From Thermoplasmata archaeon (GTDB lineage: Archaea; Thermoplasmatota; Thermoplasmata; Lutacidiplasmatales; UBA184): DNA of 10,553 nt. A program made the translations under genes and the position numbers. Location of the stretch: contig JASHSX010000165.1 of the NCBI GenBank assembly GCA_030040865.1, forward strand, positions 1 through 10,553. Direction: 5' to 3'. Each line of letters starts with the position of its first letter. Within the stretch, counting starts at the first letter, position 1. Positions 1 to 6,555 of the stretch are shown in pieces. The notes under the pieces are model-generated. The model worked only from the letters and a program-made list of their open reading frames with translations. It did no database searches and had not been told where the DNA came from.

Positions 1-1
1 G

Positions 2-1897
2 CCGCCGCTGCCCGCCCCCGAGGCCCCCGGCGCTCACCTTGCCCGAGCGGAGCAATCCGGTCCACCGCCGGACGGCGGGTCGATCCCGATGAGCCCCGCT
101 TCGCCGGAGTCCGGACCGGACCGCTCGGAGGAGTCCTCGTCCGCCGCAGTCGGGCCGATGGGCTCCCCCGCGATTGAACCGCCCGCGGAGCCCGTGCCCG
201 AGGTGGTCGATGATACGGCCGAGGCGTCCGAGGCACCGCCCGAGAGAGCCGTGGAGCCCGCGCCTTCGCCCTCAGCCGTCTCGGAAACAGCTTCGGCGGT
301 CGCCCCAACTTCGGACGAGCTCCCGACACCGATGGGTGAGGCATCCCCCGTGAGCGAGCCCGAGTCGCGGCTGGCTCCTCCTGATCTCGAAACCACGATG
401 GGGGGCCCCGCGCCCCCCCAGGAAACCGCACCCTCCGGGGCGGCTCCTGAGGAGAATCCCTTGGGCTCGGAACCGGTCGCCGACGCACCGGCTCCGGTGG
501 CAGACCCCACCCAGCTGCCGACCACTCCCCCGACCCCCGATGCTCCAGATTCCGGTTCCGAACACGGGCCGGCCCCCCTTGCCGAGGTGCCGCCCGAAAT
601 CCCCCGCGTCGGGGACTCGCCGCCTATAGCCTCCCCGGCGGCGGCAGAAGCCGCTGACGCGGCCGGCGGGGGCGAGGACGGCCCTCCGGCCGTGGACCTC
701 TCTCCATCGGGCGACGTTCCCGCCCCCGAGTCGCCGGCTCCGGAGAAATTGGAGGCGCCGCCGCCGGAGACAGCGAACGTTGCGGCCGACGCGGGCGATC
801 CCGTTCTCGAGGATTCGTTCGCTCCGCCCACCGGAGTCGCCCCTGCGCCGCTGTCCCCACCGGCCGTACCTGCTGAGCCCGACGTCACCATCGCTCCGGT
901 CACTTCGCCGACCGACCCCGCTGCCTCACCCGAGGAAGTCATCGAACGGAGTGCACCCCCGGAGCCCTCATCGGACCCTACACTACCCGAACCCGATGAT
1001 TCCGACGGGGCGGCGACCGATTCGGCGCCGGCCGGCGCGAGTCCGGAGGTCGAACTCCCGCCCGTTGCTGATCCGCTGACGGCCCCACAAGAGGGCTCGA
1101 ATCCCGAGGGCGAAGGCGCGGAGGCGCCCTTGGCGGAGCCGAGCCTGGCCGCCGATTCGCCGCAGTCCCCACCGCAACTCGTGCCGTCGTCGGTCCCGCC
1201 CGAGCCACCGGACCCTTCCGCAGAGAGTGACGACGTCATGCCGTCTCTTTCCGATCCTCCCGCGGCCGCGGCCGAGACCTTGGCGCCCCCGGCTTCTGCC
1301 CCCGATCCGCTCTCCGAGGCCGAGCCCCCGGCGAGGAGCGCGACGGAAGCGCCCATCCCCGAAGCCTCCTCGGCACCGCCCGCCGAGGAACCGGCGCGGG
1401 CGCCTGTTGAACCTGCTCCGATCGCGCCGCCCCCGCGCCTCGGTGGGGTGGAAGTCCTCGTCGGACGTTCGTTCGTCCCGTCGCTCCAGCCGTTCCTGGA
1501 CGCGACCGCCGCTGGCCATCGGGGCGTTTGCATCGTCCGAGAGTCCCCGGAACGCCTGAGGGCCCATGTCGGTTCTCGACCGGTCGAGGTATACTGGCTC
1601 TCGAACCTCGGTCGGGGTCTCTCGCTCAAGCCGGGCGACCTGGCGGGGCTGACGGCCTTCCTCGACCGCTCGCTCGTGCAGGATCGCGTGACCGCTTTCT
1701 TCCTGGAGGGGGTAGAGTACCTCGTGCGGCTGCATGGGCTCGAGCGAGTCCTCGAGGAACTGAGCCGGTTCGACGCCGCCGCTCGGGAACACGAGGCCCG
1801 GGTGTGGGTCCACTTCAATCCGGACCTCCTGCCGGCGCCGGACCTCCAGAAATTCCTCGACCGGTTCGGGGCTCCCGGCGGCACCGGGAGCCCCTAA
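2..1897 (+). CDS. DUF835 domain protein with a very long disordered Pro/Ala/Glu-rich region (5' partial)
   Basis: The frame is open from the first bases of the window to a TAA at 1895-1897. An ATG lies at 89, but the same Pro/Gly/Ala-rich composition continues upstream of it without a stop or a promoter-like box, so the true start is probably outside the window. The region up to about base 1435 is low complexity, dominated by Pro, Ala, Glu, Ser and Asp, strongly acidic, with no hydrophobic segment. From about 1440 it becomes a folded alpha/beta domain. It contains VYWLSNLGRG, then an acidic helix, FFLEGVEYLVRLHGLERVLEEL, and VWVHFNPDLLPAPDL, the layout of DUF835. DUF835 has no established biochemical role; in archaea it is often attached to sensor or signalling proteins. 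The domain call is strong. The function is unknown, and a sensory or scaffold role is inference only. Confidence 0.8.
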   Translation, partial: PPLPAPEAPGAHLARAEQSGPPPDGGSIPMSPASPESGPDRSEESSSAAVGPMGSPAIEPPAEPVPEVVDDTAEASEAPPERAVEPAPSPSAVSETASAVAPTSDELPTPMGEASPVSEPESRLAPPDLETTMGGPAPPQETAPSGAAPEENPLGSEPVADAPAPVADPTQLPTTPPTPDAPDSGSEHGPAPLAEVPPEIPRVGDSPPIASPAAAEAADAAGGGEDGPPAVDLSPSGDVPAPESPAPEKLEAPPPETANVAADAGDPVLEDSFAPPTGVAPAPLSPPAVPAEPDVTIAPVTSPTDPAASPEEVIERSAPPEPSSDPTLPEPDDSDGAATDSAPAGASPEVELPPVADPLTAPQEGSNPEGEGAEAPLAEPSLAADSPQSPPQLVPSSVPPEPPDPSAESDDVMPSLSDPPAAAAETLAPPASAPDPLSEAEPPARSATEAPIPEASSAPPAEEPARAPVEPAPIAPPPRLGGVEVLVGRSFVPSLQPFLDATAAGHRGVCIVRESPERLRAHVGSRPVEVYWLSNLGRGLSLKPGDLAGLTAFLDRSLVQDRVTAFFLEGVEYLVRLHGLERVLEELSRFDAAAREHEARVWVHFNPDLLPAPDLQKFLDRFGAPGGTGSP

Positions 1898-1943
1898 GCC
1901 CCCACGCGCCCGAACGAGGCTCGTCCAGGTCGTCGACCAAGGG

Positions 1944-1950
1944 TAGATAT
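1944..1950 (+). promoter_or_regulatory. TATA-like box for the membrane protein gene at 1977
   Basis: TAGATAT stands out in GC-rich surroundings and lies 27-33 bases before the ATG at 1977. This is the spacing expected between an archaeal TATA box and the transcription start of a leaderless mRNA. No SD precedes the ATG. Assigned by position and base composition only. Confidence 0.5.
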
Positions 1951-1976
1951 CGCAGAACGCGGTCGGCCGATTCCGG

Positions 1977-2735
1977 ATGAGAGGCGCCCGCGGCCGCGGA
2001 AGGTGGGCCGGCGTCGTCCTCGTCTCGCTTCTGGCATTACTGGTCGCCGTGCCGGCCGTCGGCCTCGCCACCGCCCGGGGCGGATCGACGAACTCCCCGT
2101 CCGTGTCCGGATCGCCGGTCGCCACTTCCGGCCCGACGGTTCTCTGGAACGGGGTGAACATCGACTCGGCCGGCTCCGCGTCCTCGGCCCTCACGGTGAC
2201 GTTCAACGAGGCGGTCGACGTGAACTACTCCTGGGTGCGGTCCGCCTACCCGGGGGTCGGGGACGCCCGACTTGAGATGCTGTACTTCGGCTTCCCCCTC
2301 TCGACGCGCGACGTCTCCCCGATCTCCGGCCCCGCGTCGAGCCCGGGCCTCGCGGTGATGAACTGGACCGTCGGCGCCCTCCAGTACGCGGTCGAGGGGG
2401 TCTTCGGGCTGACGGCGAGCCTCCTCAACAACGGCTCGACCGTCTGGAGCGAGAACTTCTACGTGCGGCTCACCGCTCCCTATTCGATCCTCGCGGCGCT
2501 GCCGATCCTCCTGATCCTGATCGGGGTCTACGAGCTGTACGGGCTCGTGCGCTCGGGACGTCAGGCCGCGCTCGGTCGGCCGGCGGCGACGGGAGCGGCG
2601 CCCACGACGGCCGATGCCACCGACGCGGCTCCCGCCACTCCGGCGTCGTCCACGCCGCCGGCCGCTTCAGAGACTTCCACCGAGACCCCGCCTCCGACCG
2701 AGCCCGAGGCTCCGCCCCCGGGAGGAAGCTCGTGA
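1977..2735 (+). CDS. Membrane-anchored surface protein of unknown function with Pro/Ala/Thr-rich tail
   Basis: A 252-residue protein. Residues 1-11 are Arg/Gly-rich and are followed by a hydrophobic helix (about 12-33), reading as a signal peptide or signal anchor. Residues 34-167 form a beta-rich extracytoplasmic domain with three N-glycosylation sequons (N83-Y-S, N129-W-T, N152-G-S). A second membrane helix spans about 169-190 (ILAALPILLILIGVYELYGL). The last 60 residues are a low-complexity Ala/Pro/Thr/Glu tail, probably cytoplasmic. The ATG start is supported by the TATA-like box about 30 bases upstream. The stop overlaps the start of the next gene, so the two are probably co-translated. 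I do not recognise the family. A single-pass surface protein, sensor or complex subunit would all fit. Confidence 0.85.
   Translation: MRGARGRGRWAGVVLVSLLALLVAVPAVGLATARGGSTNSPSVSGSPVATSGPTVLWNGVNIDSAGSASSALTVTFNEAVDVNYSWVRSAYPGVGDARLEMLYFGFPLSTRDVSPISGPASSPGLAVMNWTVGALQYAVEGVFGLTASLLNNGSTVWSENFYVRLTAPYSILAALPILLILIGVYELYGLVRSGRQAALGRPAATGAAPTTADATDAAPATPASSTPPAASETSTETPPPTEPEAPPPGGSS
2721..2726 (+). promoter_or_regulatory. Shine-Dalgarno for the gene at 2732
   Basis: GGAGGA lies inside the end of the preceding gene, five bases before the GTG at 2732. It decides that start in favour of coupled translation across the 4-base GTGA overlap. Confidence 0.7.
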
Positions 2736-2950
2736 GCGCGGCGACGCATGGGGCCGGTTGCGGAGCGGTGCTCGGCATCGTCGCGGTTTTGCTCCTCCAG
2801 CAGTTCGCCTACCTCGATCTGACCTCCTTCACGAACGCGATCCTCTACCTCGTCGTCGCGATCGTGATCGGCGCGGTCGTGGGGTTCGGCATCGGATTCG
2901 CGCTCGGAAAGCGGTACGTCCACAACCACCCCGAACTCGCGAACCCCTGA
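2732..2950 (+). CDS. Small two-helix membrane protein
   Basis: 72 residues, GTG start overlapping the previous stop in GTGA and preceded by a good SD. It has two hydrophobic helices, about residues 9-27 (GCGAVLGIVAVLLLQQFAY) and 36-58 (AILYLVVAIVIGAVVGFGIGFAL). The second is rich in Gly spaced for helix packing. It ends in a short basic, His-containing tail (GKRYVHNHPELANP). No catalytic motif is visible. Tight coupling to the membrane protein upstream suggests the two products are made in fixed ratio and may associate. The family is not recognised. Confidence 0.8.
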   Translation: MSAATHGAGCGAVLGIVAVLLLQQFAYLDLTSFTNAILYLVVAIVIGAVVGFGIGFALGKRYVHNHPELANP

Positions 2951-2967
2951 GCGGGGCAGCGCTGCTC
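2949..2967. other. Short inverted repeat between convergent genes
   Basis: The 28-base gap between the stop at 2950 and the convergent stop at 2981 contains the perfect 10-base palindrome GCAGCGCTGC (2956-2965), and GAGC/GCTC can also pair around it. There is no T-tract, so it is not a typical archaeal terminator. It may only help to separate the convergent transcripts. Confidence 0.2.
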
Positions 2968-2978
2968 GGTCCGAACCG

Positions 2979-3980
2979 CTACTCCTGGTGGACGATCGTG
3001 CTGCCGGTGATGTCGAGCCGGACGGCCTTCGGCACGAACCCGATCTGCTCGAGCTCCCGCCGCACGTCCGCCTGGCGCTCAGGCGGTACGAGGAAGAAGA
3101 GGAACCCGCCGCCGCCCGCGCCCAGGAGCTTTCCGCCCATCGCCCCGGCCTTCGTCGCGAGCGCGTAGGCCCGGTCGATCCGGGGGTTGGAGATCCCCGC
3201 GGAGAGTCGCTTCTTCAACTGCCAGTTCTCGTCCATGAGCCGGCCGATGTCGGGGAAGTCGAGGCGCTCGAGCGCCCGGGCGATATCGACGGCGAGCGAG
3301 CGCATCCGGTCGTACTCCTCGAGATGGCGGTCGATCTCGCTCACCTGCTGGACGTGGAGCTCGCCCGAGTTGCGCTCGATGCCCGTGAAGAACAGCATCA
3401 GGTGATCGTTGAGCCGCTCGAACGCGTCGTGATCGACGGTCAGGCTCTGGACCGACACCGACCCGTCGCGACCGACCTGGATGAGGTTGAGTCCGCCGTA
3501 GGCGGCGGCGTACTGGTCCTGGATCCCGCCGGGCTCCTTGAGGACCTCCCGCTCGATCCGTACGGCCTCGTGGGCGAGCTGGCGCGGTCCGACCCGCTCT
3601 CCCTTCCAGACGTGGAGCGCGTGCAGCACCCCCACGGCGCAGCTGCTCGACGAGCCGATCCCGGTGCCGCGCGACGGCATCTGGGTCGCGGTGATGATCT
3701 GGATCCCGCTCGGGATCTTGAGCAGCCGCATCGCCTCGCGGATCGAGCTGTGGTTGATCTCGTCGATGCTCCGCTTCGCGTCCTCGGTGACGCGGTAGCT
3801 CACCCGGACCTCGTCTGCGTTGAAGTTCTCGACGACGAAGACGAAGATCCCCTTGTCCATCGCCCCGGCGACGCATGCGCCCGGTCCGTGCGACCGGTAG
3901 TACTCGGGAAGGTCGGTCCCTCCGCCCGCGAACGTGAGCCGGAACGGCGTCTTCGAGACGACCGCTACCCGGCCCGGCAT
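2979..3980 (-). CDS. hddA: GHMP-family sugar kinase, D-glycero-D-manno-heptose 7-phosphate kinase (HddA) type
   Basis: 333 residues, the usual length for this family. The N-terminal motif TPFRLTFAGGGTDLPEYY (11-28) is typical of HddA-like kinases. The GHMP ATP-binding motif is P102-SRGTGIGSSSS, and GGIQDQYAAAYGG (151-163) carries the expected catalytic Asp (D155). The C-terminal motif KLLGAGGGGF is at 284-293. HddA phosphorylates heptose 7-phosphate at C1 with ATP on the way to GDP-heptose for surface glycans; related GHMP kinases act on fucose, galactose or mevalonate. The ATG start gives a natural N-terminus directly at the conserved motif, and a TATA-like box lies 33-40 bases upstream. No isomerase, phosphatase or nucleotidyltransferase lies nearby, so the substrate is inferred from family resemblance only. 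The fold is near certain; the exact substrate is not. Confidence 0.85.
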   Translation of the reverse strand: MPGRVAVVSKTPFRLTFAGGGTDLPEYYRSHGPGACVAGAMDKGIFVFVVENFNADEVRVSYRVTEDAKRSIDEINHSSIREAMRLLKIPSGIQIITATQMPSRGTGIGSSSSCAVGVLHALHVWKGERVGPRQLAHEAVRIEREVLKEPGGIQDQYAAAYGGLNLIQVGRDGSVSVQSLTVDHDAFERLNDHLMLFFTGIERNSGELHVQQVSEIDRHLEEYDRMRSLAVDIARALERLDFPDIGRLMDENWQLKKRLSAGISNPRIDRAYALATKAGAMGGKLLGAGGGGFLFFLVPPERQADVRRELEQIGFVPKAVRLDITGSTIVHQE

Positions 3981-4195
3981 GCGCGCGCCCCGCGGCCGCT
4001 ACCGCGATGGGGACTTATCGGTTTGGGCGGGCACCCCACCCTCATGAAATCCCCGGTACGAGGCAGGACCGGAGCATCGTTCCCCGCGGTGAGGGGCCCC
4101 CCGGAACCGTGGGCGCTTCGACGTGCCGCCCGGAATGGGGGTGTCCCACTTCGGTCGGCTCCGGACGCGCCCTGGGGAGGGGGGCGAAGGGCAGG
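3981..4195. other. Intergenic region with one TATA-like box and no convincing gene
   Basis: 215 bases between the kinase start and the end of the gene at 4196-4552. It holds the TATA-like element at 4013-4020 and, on the plus strand, a 51-codon frame from ATG 4044 to TAA 4199 rich in Gly, Pro and Arg. No tRNA-like fold, repeat or conserved domain was seen. Confidence 0.4.
4013..4020 (-). promoter_or_regulatory. TATA-like box for the sugar kinase gene
   Basis: On the minus strand this reads CGATAAGT, preceded by an A-rich patch (AAAC) where a BRE would lie, 33-40 bases before the kinase ATG at 3980. The ATG has no SD. The spacing predicts a very short or absent leader. Confidence 0.4.
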
Positions 4196-4552
4196 CTAAG
4201 TACGCGAGGGGTCGAAGAGGATCGCGAGGACCCCTCCGACGAGGCCCAGGAGCGCACCGATCACGAACCCTCCGCCGCCCAGGAAGCTCACGAACGATAG
4301 GACGACCACGAGGATCCCGAGGCCGCGGTGGGAGGCGGGACTCGCGAAGATACCGACCCCGAGCAGGACCAGCACGATCCCGAGGAAGCCCAGTAGCGAT
4401 CCGATCGCCGCGACCGTTCCGCCGACGGCCACGTATCCCTCGGTGCCGACGGCGCTGCCCACGAGCAGGAGGAGGGCTCCTTCGGCGAGGATGAGGAGGC
4501 CCCCGAGGAGCGTGAGGACGGTCGCACCGATAGGACGTTTCGTGCCGCTCAC
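4196..4552 (-). CDS. Small multi-spanning membrane protein
   Basis: 118 residues from GTG 4552 to TAG 4196. After VSGTKRPIGA come about four hydrophobic helices: residues 10-34, 42-70, 77-94 and 96-113. The last is Gly-rich (GGGGFVIGALLGLVGGVLAILF) and precedes a short DPSRT end. The combination of an RPxG start and a Gly-rich final helix ending in a short polar tail is common in small uncharacterised archaeal membrane proteins, and a DUF4064/DUF6114-like family is possible, but I cannot assign one. No other in-frame start lies closer to the hydrophobic region. The GTG has no SD and follows a strong GC hairpin. It lies 87 bases downstream of the exporter permease on the same strand, so it could be the last gene of that operon or have its own promoter. 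Confidence 0.65.
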   Translation of the reverse strand: MSGTKRPIGATVLTLLGGLLILAEGALLLLVGSAVGTEGYVAVGGTVAAIGSLLGFLGIVLVLLGVGIFASPASHRGLGILVVVLSFVSFLGGGGFVIGALLGLVGGVLAILFDPSRT

Positions 4553-4558
4553 CGCCCG

Positions 4559-4583
4559 GGGGCCGGCCCGAGGCCGGGACCCC
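4559..4583 (-). other. Strong GC hairpin just upstream of the small membrane protein start
   Basis: CCGGCC (4563-4568) and GGCCGG (4572-4577) form a perfect 6-bp stem around a 3-base loop. It is extended by GGGG (4559-4562) with CCCC (4580-4583) across a 2-base bulge. It sits 6 bases before the GTG at 4552, in the likely leader of that gene. A role in translation or attenuation is speculative, as GC-rich DNA makes such stems easily. Confidence 0.35.
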
Positions 4584-4603
4584 GACGACGTTTCACGCGC
4601 TGC

Positions 4604-4614
4604 GGCTATTACAA
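4604..4614 (-). promoter_or_regulatory. AT-rich promoter-like element before the small membrane protein gene
   Basis: On the minus strand this reads TTGTAATAGCC, the only AT-rich patch between the permease stop (4639) and the GTG at 4552. At 52-62 bases upstream it would give a leader of roughly 25-35 bases containing the hairpin. Weak evidence. Confidence 0.3.
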
Positions 4615-4638
4615 CCCTTGGCGCGACCCGCGCGGCGG

Positions 4639-5409
4639 CTATTGGACCGGCCCCAGCTCGAGCGAGCGGAACGAGAGCACCGCCAGGCCGAACGCGGCTA
4701 CGGCGAGCCCACCCAGGATCGCACCGGCGGTGAGGTCGCTCGCCCCGAACGAGTGGGTGAAGGCGTCCCGGACCGTGTCCGCCGCGTAGGTGAGCGGGTT
4801 CGCGTAGACGATGGCGCGGAGGACGACGGGGGTCCCCGCCGAGACGGGATAGTAGACCGTCGAGATGAAGATGAGGAAGTACTGGAGCAGCGACTGGATC
4901 GTGAAGTAGAGGTTCGCCGAACGGATCCTTCCCCCGATCGCGATCAGGAGGCCGCCGAAGAACAGGCTGCCCAGCGCGATCGTCCCCAGGATCACGCCGA
5001 TCTCCGCGAGGGAGAGGTGGGCGACGCCGATCAGCGGCAGGGCGACGAGCACCATGATGCCGACCCCGACGAGCGAGAAGAGAAGCGCGGTCAGCAGGAG
5101 TGCCGCCAGGTACTCGGCCCGGAGGAACGGGCCCGAGAAGATCTGCTCGACCATCGCCCACCGCCGGTCGAGCCAGAAGATCCGTCCGGCGAGGACGGCC
5201 CCGGTGATCATCTGGGAGGCGATCATGCCCGGCACGAGGAAGGCGGTGTACGAGCCCGAAGAGCCGACCGACGGGATCAGCTGGTTGAACATCGTTCCCA
5301 GGATCACGATGAGGAACGCGGGCTGCCCGAACATCACGAGGAGGGTGATCGGGTCGAGCGTCGCAACGAAGTTCCGCGCGACGAGGCGCACGACGGCCGG
5401 GAGCCTCAC
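4639..5409 (-). CDS. ABC-2 type exporter permease
   Basis: 256 residues with about six membrane helices (near residues 22-40, 56-75, 101-122, 136-158, 172-187 and 228-247), the usual size and topology of an ABC-2 transporter membrane subunit. The segment STVYYPVSAGTPVVLRAIVY followed by ANPLTYAADTVRDAF (about 183-217) matches the conserved ABC-2 region, in which a Pro-containing loop is followed by NPLTY before the last helix. The GTG start overlaps the stop of the ATPase gene in GTGA and has a good SD five bases upstream. It would dimerise in the cytoplasmic membrane and pair with the ATPase encoded directly upstream. The substrate is not evident; relatives export lipids, glycans, antibiotics or other small molecules. 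Confidence 0.92.
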   Translation of the reverse strand: MRLPAVVRLVARNFVATLDPITLLVMFGQPAFLIVILGTMFNQLIPSVGSSGSYTAFLVPGMIASQMITGAVLAGRIFWLDRRWAMVEQIFSGPFLRAEYLAALLLTALLFSLVGVGIMVLVALPLIGVAHLSLAEIGVILGTIALGSLFFGGLLIAIGGRIRSANLYFTIQSLLQYFLIFISTVYYPVSAGTPVVLRAIVYANPLTYAADTVRDAFTHSFGASDLTAGAILGGLAVAAFGLAVLSFRSLELGPVQ

Positions 5410-6515
5410 TCGATCTCCTCCTTCGCGCCGAGCCCCGGGTCCGCGTCCTCCGAGACCAGGTTGACGAACGCTTCCTCGAGCGACGTCTCCCGCACGGAGA
5501 TCCGGGCGAGGTCGATCCCCTTCGTGTGGGCCCAGCCGGCGAGCGCTCCGACCAGGTCCTCGGCGTTGCCGGCGCGGAAGAGGAGGAGTCCCTCCGTCGA
5601 GCTCACCGGCGTGAACCCCTGGCCCGCGGACCGAAGGAGAGCCAGGACCTCCGCGCGCTCCGCCTCGGTAAGGGGGCGCTCGAACTCGGCCTCGACGGCC
5701 CGGGGCCCCCGGTACCGACGCTTGATCTCACTCGGGTGCCCGACGGCGCGGAGCCGCCCACCCTGGAGCACGCCGATCCGATCGCACAGCTGGTCGGCCT
5801 CCTGGAGGATGTGCGTCGTGAAGACGATCGTGAGGCCGTCCCGCGCGCGCCGTGCGAGGTACTCGAGGATCCGACGTCGGGTGAGCGCGTCCAGACCGAC
5901 GGTCGGCTCGTCGAGGAACAGGAGTTCCATGTCGTGCATCAGCTCCCGAGCGACCTGGAAGCGACGTCGCTCCCCGCCGGAAAGCCCCCACGGCTTGCGC
6001 AGCCGGACCGGCTCGAGCTCGAACAGCGTCAGCATCTCCTCGGCGCGGCTCTTCGCCAGCTCTCGGGGAACGCCCCACAGGAACGCGTACAGCGTCAGAT
6101 TCCGTTCGACCGACACGAAATCGAGCGACTCCGACTGCAGGACGACCCCGAGCCGCGCCCGCTCCGCCCGACCGCACTGCCGAAGGTCCTTCCCGAACAG
6201 CGCGCCACCGCCCTCCGTCGGGAACAGGAGCGTCGTGAGGAGCCGGACGGTGGTGGTCTTACCGGCCCCGTTCCGCCCGAGCAGGCCGAAAACTTCGCCG
6301 CGCCGGAGCGCGAACGTGAGGTTACGGACCGCGAACCGGTCGGGAGTGTACGCGAACCCCAGCCGGTCCGCACGAACGACCTCGTCGGTCTCCGCCGTGT
6401 CGACTCCTCCTCGCGGGTATCCCGAAGCTTCGTGGCTTAAGCCGTGTCTATACCGGTCCCCGCCCGCTCGACCGCGTGCGGGCGAGGTGCTCCTCCGCAC
6501 CGGTGGCCACCGCAC
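5406..6515 (-). CDS. ABC transporter ATP-binding protein, DrrA-like
   Basis: A complete nucleotide-binding domain: Walker A GRNGAGKTT (80-88), Q-loop Q127, signature LSGGERRR (178-185), Walker B LLFLDEP (198-204), D-loop GLDA (207-210) and switch His235. After it comes a C-terminal extension of about 100 residues ending in SVRETSLEEAFVNLVSED, the pattern of the daunorubicin-resistance (DrrA) type of ATPase. It drives the ABC-2 permease encoded next, with which it shares a 4-base GTGA overlap. The start is uncertain. The only usable starts are GTG at 6515 or 6500, giving about 40 Arg/Gly/Pro-rich residues unlike an ABC N-terminus, and two promoter-like AT-rich patches lie within that stretch (6434-6454). 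The conserved domain begins near VVRADRLGFAY (47-56). The coordinates are therefore the longest reading. Confidence 0.9.
   Translation of the reverse strand: MRWPPVRRSTSPARGRAGGDRYRHGLSHEASGYPRGGVDTAETDEVVRADRLGFAYTPDRFAVRNLTFALRRGEVFGLLGRNGAGKTTTVRLLTTLLFPTEGGGALFGKDLRQCGRAERARLGVVLQSESLDFVSVERNLTLYAFLWGVPRELAKSRAEEMLTLFELEPVRLRKPWGLSGGERRRFQVARELMHDMELLFLDEPTVGLDALTRRRILEYLARRARDGLTIVFTTHILQEADQLCDRIGVLQGGRLRAVGHPSEIKRRYRGPRAVEAEFERPLTEAERAEVLALLRSAGQGFTPVSSTEGLLLFRAGNAEDLVGALAGWAHTKGIDLARISVRETSLEEAFVNLVSEDADPGLGAKEEIE
5415..5423 (-). promoter_or_regulatory. Shine-Dalgarno for the permease
   Basis: On the minus strand this reads AAGGAGGAG, five bases before the GTG at 5409. It lies inside the end of the ATPase gene and supports coupled translation of the two exporter subunits. 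Confidence 0.75.
6434..6454 (-). promoter_or_regulatory. Possible promoter of the ABC exporter operon
   Basis: Two AT-rich patches stand out on the minus strand: GGTATAGAC (6446-6454) and the perfect palindrome GGCTTAAGCC (6434-6443). Either could be a TATA box, and the palindrome could be an operator. Both lie inside the longest reading of the ATPase gene, which argues for a start further downstream, but no ATG, GTG or TTG is in frame there. Confidence 0.35.
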
Positions 6516-6525
6516 GTGCGTTGGG

Positions 6526-6531
6526 TTCTTA
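6526..6531 (+). promoter_or_regulatory. TATA-like box for the small membrane protein gene at 6556
   Basis: TTCTTA lies 25-30 bases before the ATG at 6556, which has no SD. The spacing fits a leaderless transcript. The match to a TATA box is modest. Confidence 0.35.
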
Positions 6532-6555
6532 CCCGAAAGAACGGATGGGCCCCCA

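Noticed and set aside
34..1884. A 616-codon open frame on the minus strand opposite the DUF835 gene, rich in Gly, Ser and Ala.
   Set aside because: It mirrors the low-complexity codon pattern of the plus strand and has no domain, while the plus strand ends in a clear DUF835 domain.
983..2206. A 407-codon minus-strand frame spanning the DUF835 end and the next gene's start.
   Set aside because: Arg-rich, crosses a promoter and two genes with good support on the plus strand, and has no recognisable domain.
2949..2967. The inverted repeat between the convergent genes as an intrinsic terminator.
   Set aside because: No T-tract follows on either strand, and archaeal termination depends mainly on T-rich stretches. 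It is listed only as a short inverted repeat.
4618..6555. The upstream part of the plus-strand frame that ends with the 83-residue membrane protein.
   Set aside because: It is antisense to the ABC ATPase and permease and reads as Arg/Asp/Glu- then Ser/Arg-rich noise. Only the part from ATG 6556 is credible.
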